A stretch of 64,000 nucleotides of DNA. Origin: Ichthyophonus hoferi. Its lineage: Eukaryota; Opisthokonta; Ichthyosporea; Ichthyophonida; Ichthyophonidae. The position numbers were made by a program, and so were the translations under genes. Under the pieces are notes generated by a model, which was given only the letters and a program-made list of their open reading frames with translations, was not told the DNA's origin and ran no database searches. The stretch is from assembly GCA_002751075.1 (NCBI GenBank), contig NAOQ01000015.1, positions 31,851 through 95,850 on the forward strand, written 5' to 3'. Shown here one piece after another: positions 1-12,600 of this stretch (position 1 is the stretch's first letter; the number at the start of each line of letters is the position of its first letter).

Positions 1-418
1 TATATGTTACAGTAATGTTTTAATTGGATCAGTAGTATGCCAATATAATTAAGGTAACCTATAAATAACCCATTGCAGTAATAAATATTACTACACAAAT
101 TGTTACACTTGGAAGTGACTTGACTAAAGGTCTGAGTACGGTATTTTATCATAACTTGATAATGGAGAATGGCCATCTTTAGATAAGCTTTATAGAATAA
201 TGATAACACCTAAGTTGTGATTCAGGCTTTCCACATATGATGGGATTTAAATCTTGTTACAAGATCGTTAGCCACAGATGAATACAAAATTTTGATTGAA
301 ACCCAGATAATAAGTAGATCAATTCTTATCATAGCATGCAGTATAGGAACACTCTATTACATCTATGAGGAAATAAGTCAATTTAATATATAAATAGAGA
401 CATAATAGTATTTAAGTA

Positions 419-483
419 TTGTGGTAAGATCAGACAATTCCAGTGGGTCTCTGTGACCTATTGTGAGTTGGATTAGCTAATGC
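419..483 (+). repeat. Dispersed repeat block Y, copy 1
   Basis: This block shares the string AGTGGGTCTCTG and about 50 further alignable bases with 3381-3446. A weaker match lies near 2745-2800. All three are in the same orientation. With block X, which lies about 250 bases downstream in two of the places, it forms part of an old interspersed repeat. The family was not identified. Confidence 0.6.
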
Positions 484-696
484 GAATATTCATAATTGGC
501 TCAATAGTTGTATAATGATTCAATTGCATAATATTTCTCAACCTGATAGCTTGATTTGTCAATACATGATATATAAACAGTTACACCAATGAGGTAGCTA
601 GCTAAAAAGTCATTCTAGAAAGGGGATTAATGTAAATGTAAACTGCAATTAGTAATAAAAGCCTGTACAAGCCTGGGCACACGTACACTTACACAA

Positions 697-790
697 AAAA
701 CTTTGAATTCATTTAATATTTATTAAACAATATCATACTACACCCACATATAGTCCTATTATACAACACTCAATTGGAGACCCTGACAGC
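697..790 (+). repeat. Dispersed repeat block X, copy 1
   Basis: This block aligns with 2990-3085 in the same orientation. Shared strings include TTAAACAATATCATA and ATATAGTCCT. The order and spacing of Y then X is kept in both places (about 268 and 245 bases), so these look like two diverged copies of one longer element rather than chance matches. Confidence 0.65.
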
Positions 791-829
791 AGTGTATAAG
801 TCAATAGAACTGACGCAAATTCTAATACA

Positions 830-1320
830 TCTTAGCTCCAAACTGATGTTTTGGGTTTAACCTTGTAACTGAGCAAAAATACTAAGATATAACTGACAGC
901 CAATCGTTCAACAGAAGCTGTAAAACCAGGTTACAGGTCTTAGTTAAAGACCACTTAATTCTCATATATCAATATATGTGGTTAACAAGATTATGTATTT
1001 TTTTTTAAGTGGGGACTTTAATAAGTAAAATATCAATGCAAAGAAGAATATTTGCAAGAAAACAAAATACTTCCAAATCCCGACGTTTGTCCTATCGTCC
1101 GTGATCAAAGCCAAGAAGGTGAAGATCATCTTTTCCTCAGACTCAAAGAAATCATTCAGAAAAGACGTGCAGTGGAAGTTTGCAATGAGTGAAGAACTAA
1201 TGACTCCATCATGCTTAAACTTTAGCCTTGATTTTGTTTCATCTGATAGTATTATATTAATGACAAGCTTTGAAGTGAAGAATAATCTTCTATTGACACC
1301 AACTTTGACATTAGGTTATT
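830..1320 (+). repeat. Left arm of a large imperfect inverted repeat
   Basis: This arm matches the reverse complement of 1735-2205 along nearly its whole length, with a spacer of about 415 bases. The inner part (about 1101-1320) reads as an open peptide rich in Ser and Asp, with the string FSSDS. The matching minus-strand frame in the right arm also reads FSSDS, with similar residues around it. Similarity at both DNA and peptide level suggests the arms come from one formerly coding unit duplicated in inverted orientation. I do not recognise the protein. A foldback-type mobile element is one possibility; a decayed local inverted duplication is another. Confidence 0.6.
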
Positions 1321-1734
1321 GAAGATCACATATAGGGGAGTTTACTGCAGTTATAGCTACGGCTTCTTGGCTGTTATATTCGCTAAGGATGTTAGGCTTA
1401 CTATAGCCTACATGTTTTATAGAAAAATAATATAACAAAAGTAGTTATTTTTTGTACACTGGTGGAGAGGGGAAGAGAAAATAAGAAAGAAAGAACAATG
1501 GCACTCATTAAAGCAAAAGAAAAAAACAATTGTATTTTTTATCTCTACTTGAGTGGTGCTTGAAACTTTGCAAAAGAATATGCAGTCCGATGTGCATGTG
1601 TTTATGTAGTGCATGATATTTATATGAACATTATTTACAGCTTATTATCTGAGGGTAAGTTAATGCATATACATATGGGTAGTTTGTACTGAGGCGCATA
1701 CATATGTACGCATTACATCCTTTGTGTTAGAGTT

Positions 1735-2205
1735 GGTATCAACAGAAGAAAGATCTTCTAAACTTGTCATTGATATCAAATGTTTAGATGATGTAGATCC
1801 AAGGCTGGTATTTACTGTTCGTGGAATTATGAGTTTCTCACAATTGTCAAACTCATTTTCTAGATCCTTTTCTGACAGCTCCTCAGAGTCAGAAGAAAAA
1901 GGTATCTTCATTTTCTTGGCTTCAGATATAAATCATAGGACCGAAGATAGACCTTTTACATCTTTTTTTTCTATTTTTTTTTCTAATACTCTTCTTTGAC
2001 AGATTCTTGTGAGCAATAAGTCATCACTCTAATAAAGTTTATACGACGTATTTAGTTATTAACAAATTTATTTTAAATTTTTTTAATTCAGTCCCAAACC
2101 AAGACCTGTACTGGGGTTAAATAGTTTAGCTGTTAAGACTGACCTGTCAGTTACATCTTATCTGTGGTACTCAGCTTAGCCACCAAAATATTGGATTGGA
2201 GTTAT
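1735..2205 (-). repeat. Right arm of the large inverted repeat
   Basis: This is the partner of the arm at 830-1320. The minus-strand frame over about 1735-1911 is open, acidic and Ser-rich, and aligns residue by residue with the left-arm peptide, sharing FSSDS, an E-K/E-L stretch and an MTS-L/F-E motif. The outer part (about 2090-2205) aligns with the left arm through ACCTGT and CTGTCAGTTA strings. No domain was recognised. Confidence 0.6.
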
Positions 2206-3640
2206 GATTGAAAATTTATCATGTGTAAAAGGCGAACCATAACTTAATTGTTATCATTATTTATTGTGATATAAAAGTAGTCTACTCAATTAAATACCAA
2301 ATTGTAGTTGAAGGCCAATTTCTCGTCCGAAGTCTAAATTTCTCCGGTCACTGGGTCTTGTATTCAACTACGGTGGTCAATGGCTGTAGTTTAATTTGGT
2401 GCTAAGAAAGTGCAGGATCTCTTAGTAAAGTTGGAATCTACAGAAAGGGAGTGTCCGAATTCTAAATTGGTAACTCCGGCTCCTCGAGCATTGTTGGATT
2501 GATCAAGATTATTTAGAGCAATGATTGTGAAGGCTCTGATCAGGTCTGTCTGATCAGTTGGTTCATTAATATTTTTTGATTTTTTTCTAATTGTATTTGT
2601 GTTTAGAACTGTTACAAAATTGGTAACTCTGAATGAACACATAGTTCAAATTGTTTTTGTCGATATATAGTAAGCAAACACTTACATTAGTGAATCGGCT
2701 AATGAGCCCTTCATATAGGTAGTATAATCTTGGATCAAACATTCCTAGTGGGTCTCAGTTATTTTTCATGTCAATAAGAATCTTTATGATTGGTTCCATT
2801 CAGATTATTGAATACAGATGCGGATGCTAACCCAAAAAAATAACACCCGCGGTAAAACGAAGTATAAAGGAAAACAAAAAATAATAGTAAAGGCCCTGGC
2901 CGCTCACACATGTGCGGCTCCCGGCAACCCCGCATGCCTGTGTACATGTACACTACAGTTATAGGCAAATACGAAAACGGTTCCTGACACAAAGCTTTGC
3001 GTTCAATTAATATCTGTTAAACAATATCATAATACAATACGTATATATAGTCCTGTTATACAAAACTCAGTTGACGACTTCGAAGCCTGTGAACAAGTGG
3101 CCAGAACTGTTACAGTTTGCTATAAGAACCATAAATAATACTGTTGGAATCATATTTGTTTAATCTATTGTTATTATTAGAGCTTACTCTTTTATTATAC
3201 TGGATTGCGCCTGGGAAAATGTAGTACGAGCGCATCAATGGTTAGTCTTGTTTCAGTTAATCGGATACCGTTCTAGATAGATTTTATCAATGGCGGTAGA
3301 TGAGCATTTTTTCATCTATAAAGAGATGAGTTAGTTTACCATCAAGATAAGATCAAGATAAGGACACAGTATTAAGTATTGCGGTAAAATCGGACAATCC
3401 TAGTGGGTCTCTGCGACCTATCGTGAGTTGGATTAGCCAATAATTATCTTTTCGATCAGTTCCGTTTAAGATACAACTAAACAGGTGTAACTGCATTTGA
3501 CATACACGATAATGATCGGAAAATATCTAAAAGGAACAAAAACATCAAATAAAAAAAAACTGTTCTAGTCCTCAATAATTTACTGTTTGATTCATATGCT
3601 TTATGTTTTTTTTTTCATGTGATGTTTGTTGTTGTCAAAT
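2206..3640. repeat. Repeat-rich gene-free stretch with second copies of blocks Y and X
   Basis: This stretch holds the second X block (2990-3085), a weak Y match (about 2745-2800) and the third Y block (3381-3446). A minus-strand frame over 2391-2642 is open but matches no family I know. Apart from these blocks I see no gene. Confidence 0.5.
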
Positions 3641-3895
3641 AAGTTGAAGTAGATAATCCAGACACTTTACTGGAAGGCCAACTAGTTAAGTCTGGTGTTG
3701 GTTCTTCAGATAATGATAACTAATCATTCTATAACTATATACACGCAGCCGCATTAAATCACAGTTATTACATATACAATATATTGCCGAGTAATAAGTT
3801 AAAAGCTTTTATATCCAATGATCATCACACAGAGATTCAAGAACTGTTAACTAGAGCTTTAGCCTGTTCTTTACCTGACGACGACTATTTAATGT
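3641..3895 (+). other. Coding-looking trace, unknown origin
   Basis: One plus-strand frame reads through about 250 bases of AT-rich DNA with a protein-like composition (acidic, with Leu-rich helical patches). It is not a complete gene: no start, splice sites or family match is evident. It may be a worn fragment of a mobile element or of a host gene. I do not assign a function. Confidence 0.25.
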
Positions 3896-4972
3896 AACTC
3901 TGTACGGCAGGTACCAGTCATATTTCCAATCGATACTAACACAGCTAGCTTTCTTTTATGCTTATAAAAATTAACAAGCCAAGTGTTTAATCCGGGATAT
4001 GAAAACCTTCTATGTAATGTACTATATATTAAAATCAGTTCCTAATTTATTCATGGCCAATTCATTGTATATATAAGAAAGCTAAGTCTGCTACGTTTTC
4101 TACTGATAGCAATCTGCCTAATAAAGGTATTAAGATAACACTCGTACTTGTTAATTCATTTGTGTGTAAAAAACTAAATCTTATGATAATAAAAGCTTGT
4201 ATATGTATGGTTGTGGTACATACCTTGCTAGAGTACGATATCAGTCCTTATTCTAGGTGCTCTTGATGCTACAGAATTCTTTGAAATTTTGAAGTGGGAT
4301 CATGAGTTACGATTGAAAATCATGGTGTACATGCGATTGCTTGTGATCACAATTTCCGATCAAAATTTCTGATCATAACTAGTATATAAACTTACCTACT
4401 AACAGCTATTTGGGGAAGCTTCGCTCCAAGTAAATAATTTCTTTATTAACTTCAGATACAAATATAAATCTTGGTATGCAATTAAATTACTTACGAGTGC
4501 ATGAAATTACCTAATACTATTGCTAAACATGGATTAATTGAAAGTTATTGAACTACAGTGACATACCACTGAACTAGTTAACGACTTAATCGAGAATATT
4601 TTTAGATGTTAATTGCACTGGATCCACTATTTTAGAAGTACAAAGCTCTATATACATTATATACTTAAAAATTACAAACACATACTAATTATATATGACA
4701 ACACAATGGATATTATAGAGTCTCGTGATATGTATGTGCAAACTGAATAATATAAACAAGTATTGCGTGATACATTTATATATCTGACACTAGACGATAA
4801 GAAGATGCATATCTACTTGTCTTGGAGCTCATTGTATGGTCTCACATGTGATCATTTTATGACAGTACATACATAGGTTTGCCATAAATCATTGTTGCCA
4901 ATACTTGCATTTCTTCTTTATAGGTTTTTGTCATATAGTGTAGTAAATTTAAACCCATACCTCTGGATTAAC

Positions 4973-5335
4973 ATGGGAAGTCTTGGTTTATTATCTGAGG
5001 AAGCTGTATTGCTTTACACTGTTTTCTGCCAATTCGCTATTAGGAAACAAGAGACAACTGGACATCCATGTAGATTATTTGATGATCTTCTAATTAAATA
5101 TCGTGTGACAGTAAGATGGGATATTTTCCCGTCTACCTGTAGTCATTGTGATATCATTAATTACGCAAAACATTTTGTTGATTCTACTTTCGCCTTCTAC
5201 AGACCGTTTGAAAGCACCACAATAGAGGGATATACACCCTTTATCGCTGTTCATTGCCTACAAGTACTTAGCTTTAAGATGATCTATTCAATTACTCATA
5301 GTCCCACCCAGCAAATAAGCTATATATATATATAA
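4973..5335 (+). CDS. Unrecognised 120-codon open frame
   Basis: This is the longest ATG-started frame in the first 9.6 kb (120 codons). It begins MGSLGLLSEEAV and includes the Cys/His pair CSHC. The end runs into a TA microsatellite, so the last residues are probably not real coding sequence. No domain, signal peptide or family is recognised. A frame of this length in DNA this AT-rich is only mildly unlikely by chance. It could be an exon of an unrecognised gene, part of a decayed element, or noise. Confidence 0.2.
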   Translation: MGSLGLLSEEAVLLYTVFCQFAIRKQETTGHPCRLFDDLLIKYRVTVRWDIFPSTCSHCDIINYAKHFVDSTFAFYRPFESTTIEGYTPFIAVHCLQVLSFKMIYSITHSPTQQISYIYI

Positions 5336-8300
5336 AAGGGTGGCACGAGGTAGCTGACGGAATACCTTCTTAATAAAACATCTCACTTGGATTTATGCTA
5401 TTCTTAATTTATTCAGTAGTTATCTTCTTTAAGCAGCAAAAAAATACTACAAAAACGTCCGCGATCTTGCAAGACTCCATGCCATATATTTTTCTCCTTA
5501 CACATCGAATATATGCTAGCCAAGGTCTTTTACGGAAACGAGTTTGTTGAACTATTCCCGATTCAAATCAAACACCGTTGTATATAACTGATTGATCGTA
5601 TTTTCATATAGACTAGAACAATGAATAACGTACCATAAAAAAATCGAAAAGTTACTTTTGTTGCCAGCAAAGCATTCAACTTGAGGTGGGTCCATTGACC
5701 TTCAATTACCATATTGGCGTTTAGCCTGATGCGACTGTAACTAACTCGATCTAATGGGAATAAAATCCATCCCTAAAAGGCATGTTGAAAGTGATGTTTG
5801 ATACTGTTCCTTGAAAAATATAAAGATTCCGATTAACCCCTCAGATTAACGTTAATCCGAGATCTATCTAAGATTAATCGACAAATAATCGAAAATGTTT
5901 CTGTAAACTAAAGTTGAAATGAAAGTGTACACAGGCTTAATTTCCAGCCCTAAATATAACGTGACGATTAATTGGCTATTTACAACTGTACACGTGAAAA
6001 CATCAATTAAGCAGGTCATCGATTCATGTAATTGGTAGTAATTACAGGATATCATTACCCTATGAGATGACTGCGGTTTGTAGTTTGGGAGTTTGGACCA
6101 CGGAATGGAATGGCATTTTCATCGGTGTTTTCATTTTATTAGTATGAAGCACGTGCTTACACCAACTGCAAAAGAGGAGAAAGATGGCTGCCAAGGCCTA
6201 CGCAGAAATAATAATAAATAAAAAGAACAAGCATATAGAAGCAGAAGTTAGCTTTAAGATATATGTAGAATGCACCATCAAAAAAACTGGAAATTTATTG
6301 TTAACAATGTCTATTTATAGTTTAGCCTTACATGGTGAAATTCAAATAATACGACTTCTGAAGACAAAGGGATAAACTAATGATTATTTATAACATAATG
6401 ACAATCGAATGAGAAATATAGATTTTTTTGGAGTGATGATGTCATATGTCCGTATTTGGTATTTCGGAGTCGGTATCTGTATTTTTCACTCAAACAACAC
6501 CTAAACTCTTATTTTCACTATCTATTCAGTCGGAATACATGTGCATGCCAATAATTATTATCAAAGGCACATCTTGATCTGTTTAGACTGGGTAGACTTT
6601 GCTAACTTTATAAATTTGGTGGTTTAAATGAAAGGATTAAATGGAACTTCACATATAGATCATTACAATGTGCATACATAAATAAAAAATTCTACTAACC
6701 CTATATAAAATTTAATTAAATATGTATTTTAGAGGAATATATATATGTGGAATCCGAGGTAAGACATGTAGTTTTTATGGCTCACAGTCAAATTAATGCT
6801 GGATTGAGTCAATGTAAAGGCTCTGAGCTGAACGGCTGACATCACGGCCCCCAATCGGAATCTAAGCAACGTTATGGCTTTCTCGACCAGAGCGCGATGC
6901 GTGCGGTGTTAAACGATATTATTGGCCCGACTAATATTGCGATTGTATTGAAGAATAATTATTGAAAAACATTTTCACACCCTAATGGTAGCTTCGAGTA
7001 TTGATTGGTACATTTTCAAGTTGAGGATCATTTTTACTTGTTTGGATTAGGTGGCAAAAACAAGTAGAGTATGTTGTGATTCTGTTTTCCTGTAATACAA
7101 TAAATATTTTTAAAATTTAATAAAAAACCCTCATAATTTATGATGGAAATAGTTTTATATTTTGTGAAAAAAATTTTTATGTAATTAGAAAAATTACACA
7201 TTTTGTTTTTACCAACAAAAGTAAGGTTGGTATTGTTCGACACAAATTTAAACAGTAACATATAATGAACATAAATTATCCTAGTTCATTTTAAAATACT
7301 TATAATAAATACTCATTATGTTTATTATCAAATAATTTTTTATATTTGAATGTTATATTAAAGCAATGTTTACTGCATTTCACTTGTCATAAAGATAACC
7401 CTTTATTTTTTCCTACTCATAAGCACCGTTTGCAACGCCAGAGTCACATGGTACTAAAAATATGTGATATTAGCTACTGAAGCCACTGATTTGTTAGACA
7501 AATTCTATTAATTGTTACGGAGAATGTGTATATACTATGCTAAATTGTATTTATTTCAAATCGGTCCTTAATCTCGGGTAGTCGCTCATATTGTTAGCTA
7601 ACTTATCTTTTAGGCACGCGGTTTGAATACTTTAGCCCAATTAATTGGATGTCTCCATTTTATAATATTGTGTTAAAAAGGAATAGCCAGACCTCTTAAG
7701 AGTATACTGAATAATATAACGTATATAATCATCTTTAGTAATAGTCTGCGGATTAAAACCATATTATAACACCAAAGTAAGTATTATACCATTAACTTCA
7801 CACACATAGTAGTCCTTCTGCTGACCTTTTAAGGAGAGGGTTTAACATTGTCTTTCTAATTGCTTTTTATTTTTTTTAAAAACTAGTTTGTTGATTAAGG
7901 CTTGTTTATATATAGACATCCATTTGCTAAAAAGGTAAACATAATCGTCCAATGGTACAAGGTTTGCTTCTTACAAACTGATCGATGTGATGTCAATCAA
8001 TATTATATTACATATAGTATTCCGAGTATTCATTTTTTTTTGCCTAATATCAAACATCAATCTAGTTGATTAATACATAAAATTGGTATTTTATTACATA
8101 ATTCCCATTAAGTTCTGGAACGCAGGTCTATATTTACCCTGTTTAACGTTATCGCTCTTCTGTGGCAAGAATAGATTAAATTTATACTCACCAATCGAGC
8201 TGTTCTCATCAACTTTAGGACACGTGGAACAAGTGCCATTCATTTAGTTTTTTAATGCAATAAATACTTTTATGGAATGATCTGCTTGCATATTTGTCTT

Positions 8301-9403
8301 GAAATATATATCCCTTTGGATGTTCTCACGGCTTACATGGCTGATCAATTGTATGTCATTCATATATTAAGCATATTAAATACAATTAAAATTATATTGC
8401 AAACGAAATTAATACATATGACACAGTATGCAATACTATATACAAATATGTGCTAGTAGAGCGTGGGAGGCACAACCACACACTGATGCATAATACTTTA
8501 CTCGAGGTAACCGGATGAATTCTTGATTAGCATTATATAACGTTCCGATATTCAAAAAATCTCAAAACGGAAGGGGGCTGTGGTCAATCTAATCAAAAAT
8601 CCAAGTAATTGTATTTAATTAGGTTAAAACTTCAGGTCTTGGTTTTCCGGCAACCGAAAGGAAAACTTCGTTCATTGGTGAGGGTGGGAAAGGTCACTTT
8701 ATGGCAGAAGTTTTAGTTGTGTCCTTCATACATTAGAAACTTGAAGCGCATAATCGGCATAATGGCCTTAATCATACCGTACCAATCATCTGCCTTTATT
8801 AATACTGATTTTTAATGTGACTGGGCTAGTGTGACTCCTATTGCATCTCAGAGTGAGATCTGACGTGAGTGGCATTATTCCAACCCTTGGCGGAGTGAGT
8901 TTGGATTTTTAAACCGTACTTAAGATAATCGGATATGATTAGCATGTGAAATAAGCCTGGGAGGCAAAATATCCTGGTATGGCTCTTTCATTTAACCCAA
9001 TAAAATAAAATGAATTAATGTTATAAATATATTAACGAATAAAACATCAATATATCACTAGATATCATTTTCCAATCTAGTTCTCGGCCGCATAAGGCTC
9101 GAGACTTTCCAGTACAAAACAGTCACCACTGATACCGACAACAAGTTCCAATAGCCGAGGGAATAAACTAGGTAGGCCTCCTACTTTGTTTTCTACTCTC
9201 TGTGACGTTCAGCTTCACCTTACTTATTATATATAAGCGTTTGCAAATTGCATCGTACCATTGTACTATGCATTGCATTCCATCTTGTATTGCTTCCAAG
9301 AAAATGTGGTCATCATTCATTTGTTTCACGTTTCATTACGTTACATCATTTGAGTGAGCATTGAAATGAGCTAGTGCCTGTATCAAAAACTTCCTGCGTA
9401 ATG
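5336..9403. other. Gene-free AT-rich stretch
   Basis: I see no convincing exon in these four kilobases. Short frames exist (for example plus 6184-6375 and minus 7034-7261) but they are AT-rich, low in complexity and without family resemblance. A patch at about 6820-6960 is distinctly GC-richer than its surroundings and is reported as a finding. The rest is ordinary AT-rich spacer. Confidence 0.45.
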
Positions 9404-9509
9404 TGCATGGCATAACACGTGGAGTCTACATCGATATAATTACTTTACTTGCATGACATAATACCTGGAGTCTACATTATAACTATCTTGCTTGCATGAC
9501 ATTTCACCT
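9404..9509 (+). repeat. Tandem repeat upstream of CAD (about 2.4 units)
   Basis: Three successive units begin at 9404, 9450 and 9493, each starting TGCATGRCAT. The first two continue with ACCTGGAGTCTACAT-like sequence, and the third is cut short. The unit length is 43-46 bases. The array ends about 150 bases before the CAD start codon, so it lies in the promoter or 5' leader. Whether it binds a regulator is unknown. Confidence 0.65.
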
Positions 9510-9661
9510 TGCCTAAAAGATGATAATTATATTATGTAAGAACTAACGCCCGGTTGTAATTTAAACGAGGCATGAAGTAATCTCCTTTCGACAACGGCTG
9601 TGTGACATTATTTTTTACAATTATAAACCAAAATTTCATTTACTATACTAGATTCGCTACC

Positions 9662-12600
9662 ATGGTGTTTAATTCTGAGGCTTTGGTGAGAGCGACACTC
9701 ATTTTGGAGGATGGGACCCGTTATGAGGGCTATTCCTTTGGTGCTCAACGCTCTGTTGCTGGAGAGGCCGTATTTCAAACAGGTAGCGATGGAAAACCGG
9801 CGATGTTTCTGTTTATGTTAAGCTTCGTTTTTATTTTTTTATTTTTCTGTTATTAAATAGACCTACTTATACCATTTATTTGTCTTAGATACCCTACATT
9901 TTCTGTTTATTTCTCTGTCCCTCATTCTTGTTTGCATCTTCATTTGCTATTCAATATACTTGCTTTGTTTCTCTCTATTCTACAGCGTCTTTTATTTTTT
10001 CTTATTGTTTGATTGTTCTTTTTACTTAATACGACACTGCTTTCCATTATTATTTATCTTCATCCTTGTTTTTTTGGGTTCCTATATATACCTAAACCAG
10101 AACTCTCAGGTCTTGTATTTCTTGTTCTGATCACGTTTAAATACACCTTAATTTCAGGCATGGTTGGATACCCTGAGGGTATAACAGACCCATCTTACGA
10201 GGGCCAAATCCTGACCCTGACCTTCCCTCTCCTCGGAAACTACGGTGTTCCGGGTACTGACATTGACTACAATGGCCTCCCTAAGCTGTTTGAGTCCAAC
10301 CGTATTCATATTGCCGCCCTGGTGTGCCAGGTATGCCCCCTTTTCTTATAATCATATTCCGTTATGAGCATGCATTACCCATAATTTCCAAATTGTTTAT
10401 TAGCCTGGTAAATAAGTATGGACAAACAATATCAATAGCTATTTAGAGATGAATTCTTTGAAATCTCTTGCCACAGATAAATCACTAATGGATTATACAA
10501 CCACATATTCACCTATTCCCTCTATAAATCTACTATACAGGACTACTCCTTCCATTACTCCCACTGGGCTGCAGTGCAGTCTCTTTCTCAATGGTTGGTG
10601 AAGGAGAACGTGCCTGCCATCTTTGGAGTAGACACCAGGGCTCTCACTATGCGCCTGAGACAGAAGGGTTCTACCTTGGCAAAAATCATTGTGGGTGATA
10701 CTGATGAGAACAGCGTACCTTTCTGTGATCCCAACCAGATGAACCTGGTAGCCAAAGGTATGTGTGTGCCTGTTTTTACTTGACTTTACTTGATATATGT
10801 GTGATAATATTTGTTTATAAACTTAAAATTATTCAGTAAATGCAAATTCTCATTGTAAATTAAAGCTTTAGCATGTCCTTTCCCTCCTATACCCTTAGTC
10901 CTTCCTTATGAACCCAGATATTGACTGAGATATGGGGTGGGGTGCGATACAGTGTCCAGGAATGATGTCCGGGTTTATCAGCCTGCCCCCAACACCTCTA
11001 AGAATGTGAAGATTATCGCCGTAGATGTGGGCATGGTAAGTGCTAGGGCGATATTCTAAATATATAGATGGGTCTTTATTCCGGATACGATCAAGTTACT
11101 GTGTGGCTACCTCGCAAGCATCCAAATTCATTGACATCACATCTGGTGTTTATGTTACTGTAGCTCTTCTCACAGATTGTATGTAGATCACTTTTCCTTA
11201 CTGTTTTTGTATTTAAAGAATGCTACTTACAAACATTTTTTCATGTCACAGAAATACAATCAGATTCGTTGCTTTACAGAAAGAGGAGTAGAGCTGACAG
11301 TGGTTCCTTGGGACTACGATTTCACCAAAGAAATGGACAAGTACGACGGTGTTTTCCTGAGGTAAGCCAACAAGAGTTGCAGGGCACTATATTATGAAGT
11401 CTAATAATATATTATATTCTAATTCATTTTCAATTTTAGTCTTCAAGAACCATGAGCTTGTAGGGCCAATCTAATATTCAACCATTATAGTGTTTGATCC
11501 GACAGTGAGCCATTAACTAGTAGTGCAGATCTTATGAACACATTCCTTAGCATTGGTAGACCAAACAAATTTTTAAAGATTATGTGCTATAAATTAGAAA
11601 CACAGGCTGAGCGCTGGCTCGACAAACAGGCCTTATGAGATTATGCATGCGTAGCGTAGCGCTATCTTGTAGATGAATTTATTTGATTACTTTTTTTATG
11701 AAGTATTTACTCCGAGGTGCTTTATTGCCTATCGGTGTGATCATGAAATAAGTACTGATTATAAATGATTAATATAGCAATGGCCCCGGCGACCCGACCA
11801 TGTGCAAGCCCACAATTGAAAACATCAGAAAGGCCCTCCAGGGATCCAAGCCCATCTTTGGGTATGTGCCTTTATTCTATACTTCCTCCATATATATGTA
11901 TATACTATCAAGGATTGCGTACCTATTTCGCTTCTAGGCCTTACGGGGAAGTGGGAATAGCATACTTGTATGCTTTTTGATACATATATACATTTAGGTA
12001 TGCATATATTTCTTTATAACCAGCTCATAAAAAGTATTCTTGATAGACAGTGGGATATAGGACTGGCACATCTTGCAGTGACTTACATCGGATGAACCAA
12101 CAAAAAAAAAAGACAACCTTTCCAAAGTCATGCCTATACAGGCATATGAATTCTTTCATTGCGCCCTTGGGATCAGATCAAATGCACTGCCCATTAGGCC
12201 CCCTAAAACCCTATCTATCTGCATTATCACTAACCCTTCTATTCCCCACTCCACCTCAGTATCTGCTTGGGTCACCAGCTGTTGTCTCTTGCATCAGGCG
12301 CGGTTACCCAAAAGCTCAAATTTGGCAACCGTGGCCATAACATTCCTTGCATCGACATGCGTAGTGGTCGTTGCTACATTACTACACAGGTGTGTTTGGG
12401 GAGGTGTCAATACTTGTACTAATGGTAGTTGGGCGGGGTGTGGAGAGATGGTTTTGGACACTGATTTCCCTGCTTGATTGATTATAACGTCACTCATTTA
12501 ATTTAATATGTCAATGCTTTCTTTTTGAAGAAATTTTTTTGTTATGTTCTACCTATTAGACTTTCCGTCTATATATATATGTATTCATGAACTACTACCT

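Larger units (their letters stand above)
1..829. other. Gene-free AT-rich leader with repeat copies
   Basis: No coding exon was recognised here. The stretch is AT-rich. It contains the first copies of a dispersed repeat family: block Y at about 419-483 and block X at about 697-790, both described separately. The remainder shows no structure I can name. Confidence 0.5.

Noticed and set aside
9602-9661. Possible 20-residue N-terminal extension of CAD
   Set aside because: The frame is open but begins with GTG; the first ATG in frame is 9662, with a good start context and family-like N-terminus.
12130-12477. Plus-strand frame of 115 codons overlapping a CAD exon
   Set aside because: It is the wrong frame of exon 7 (12260-12389) plus intron; the true frame carries GICLGHQ.
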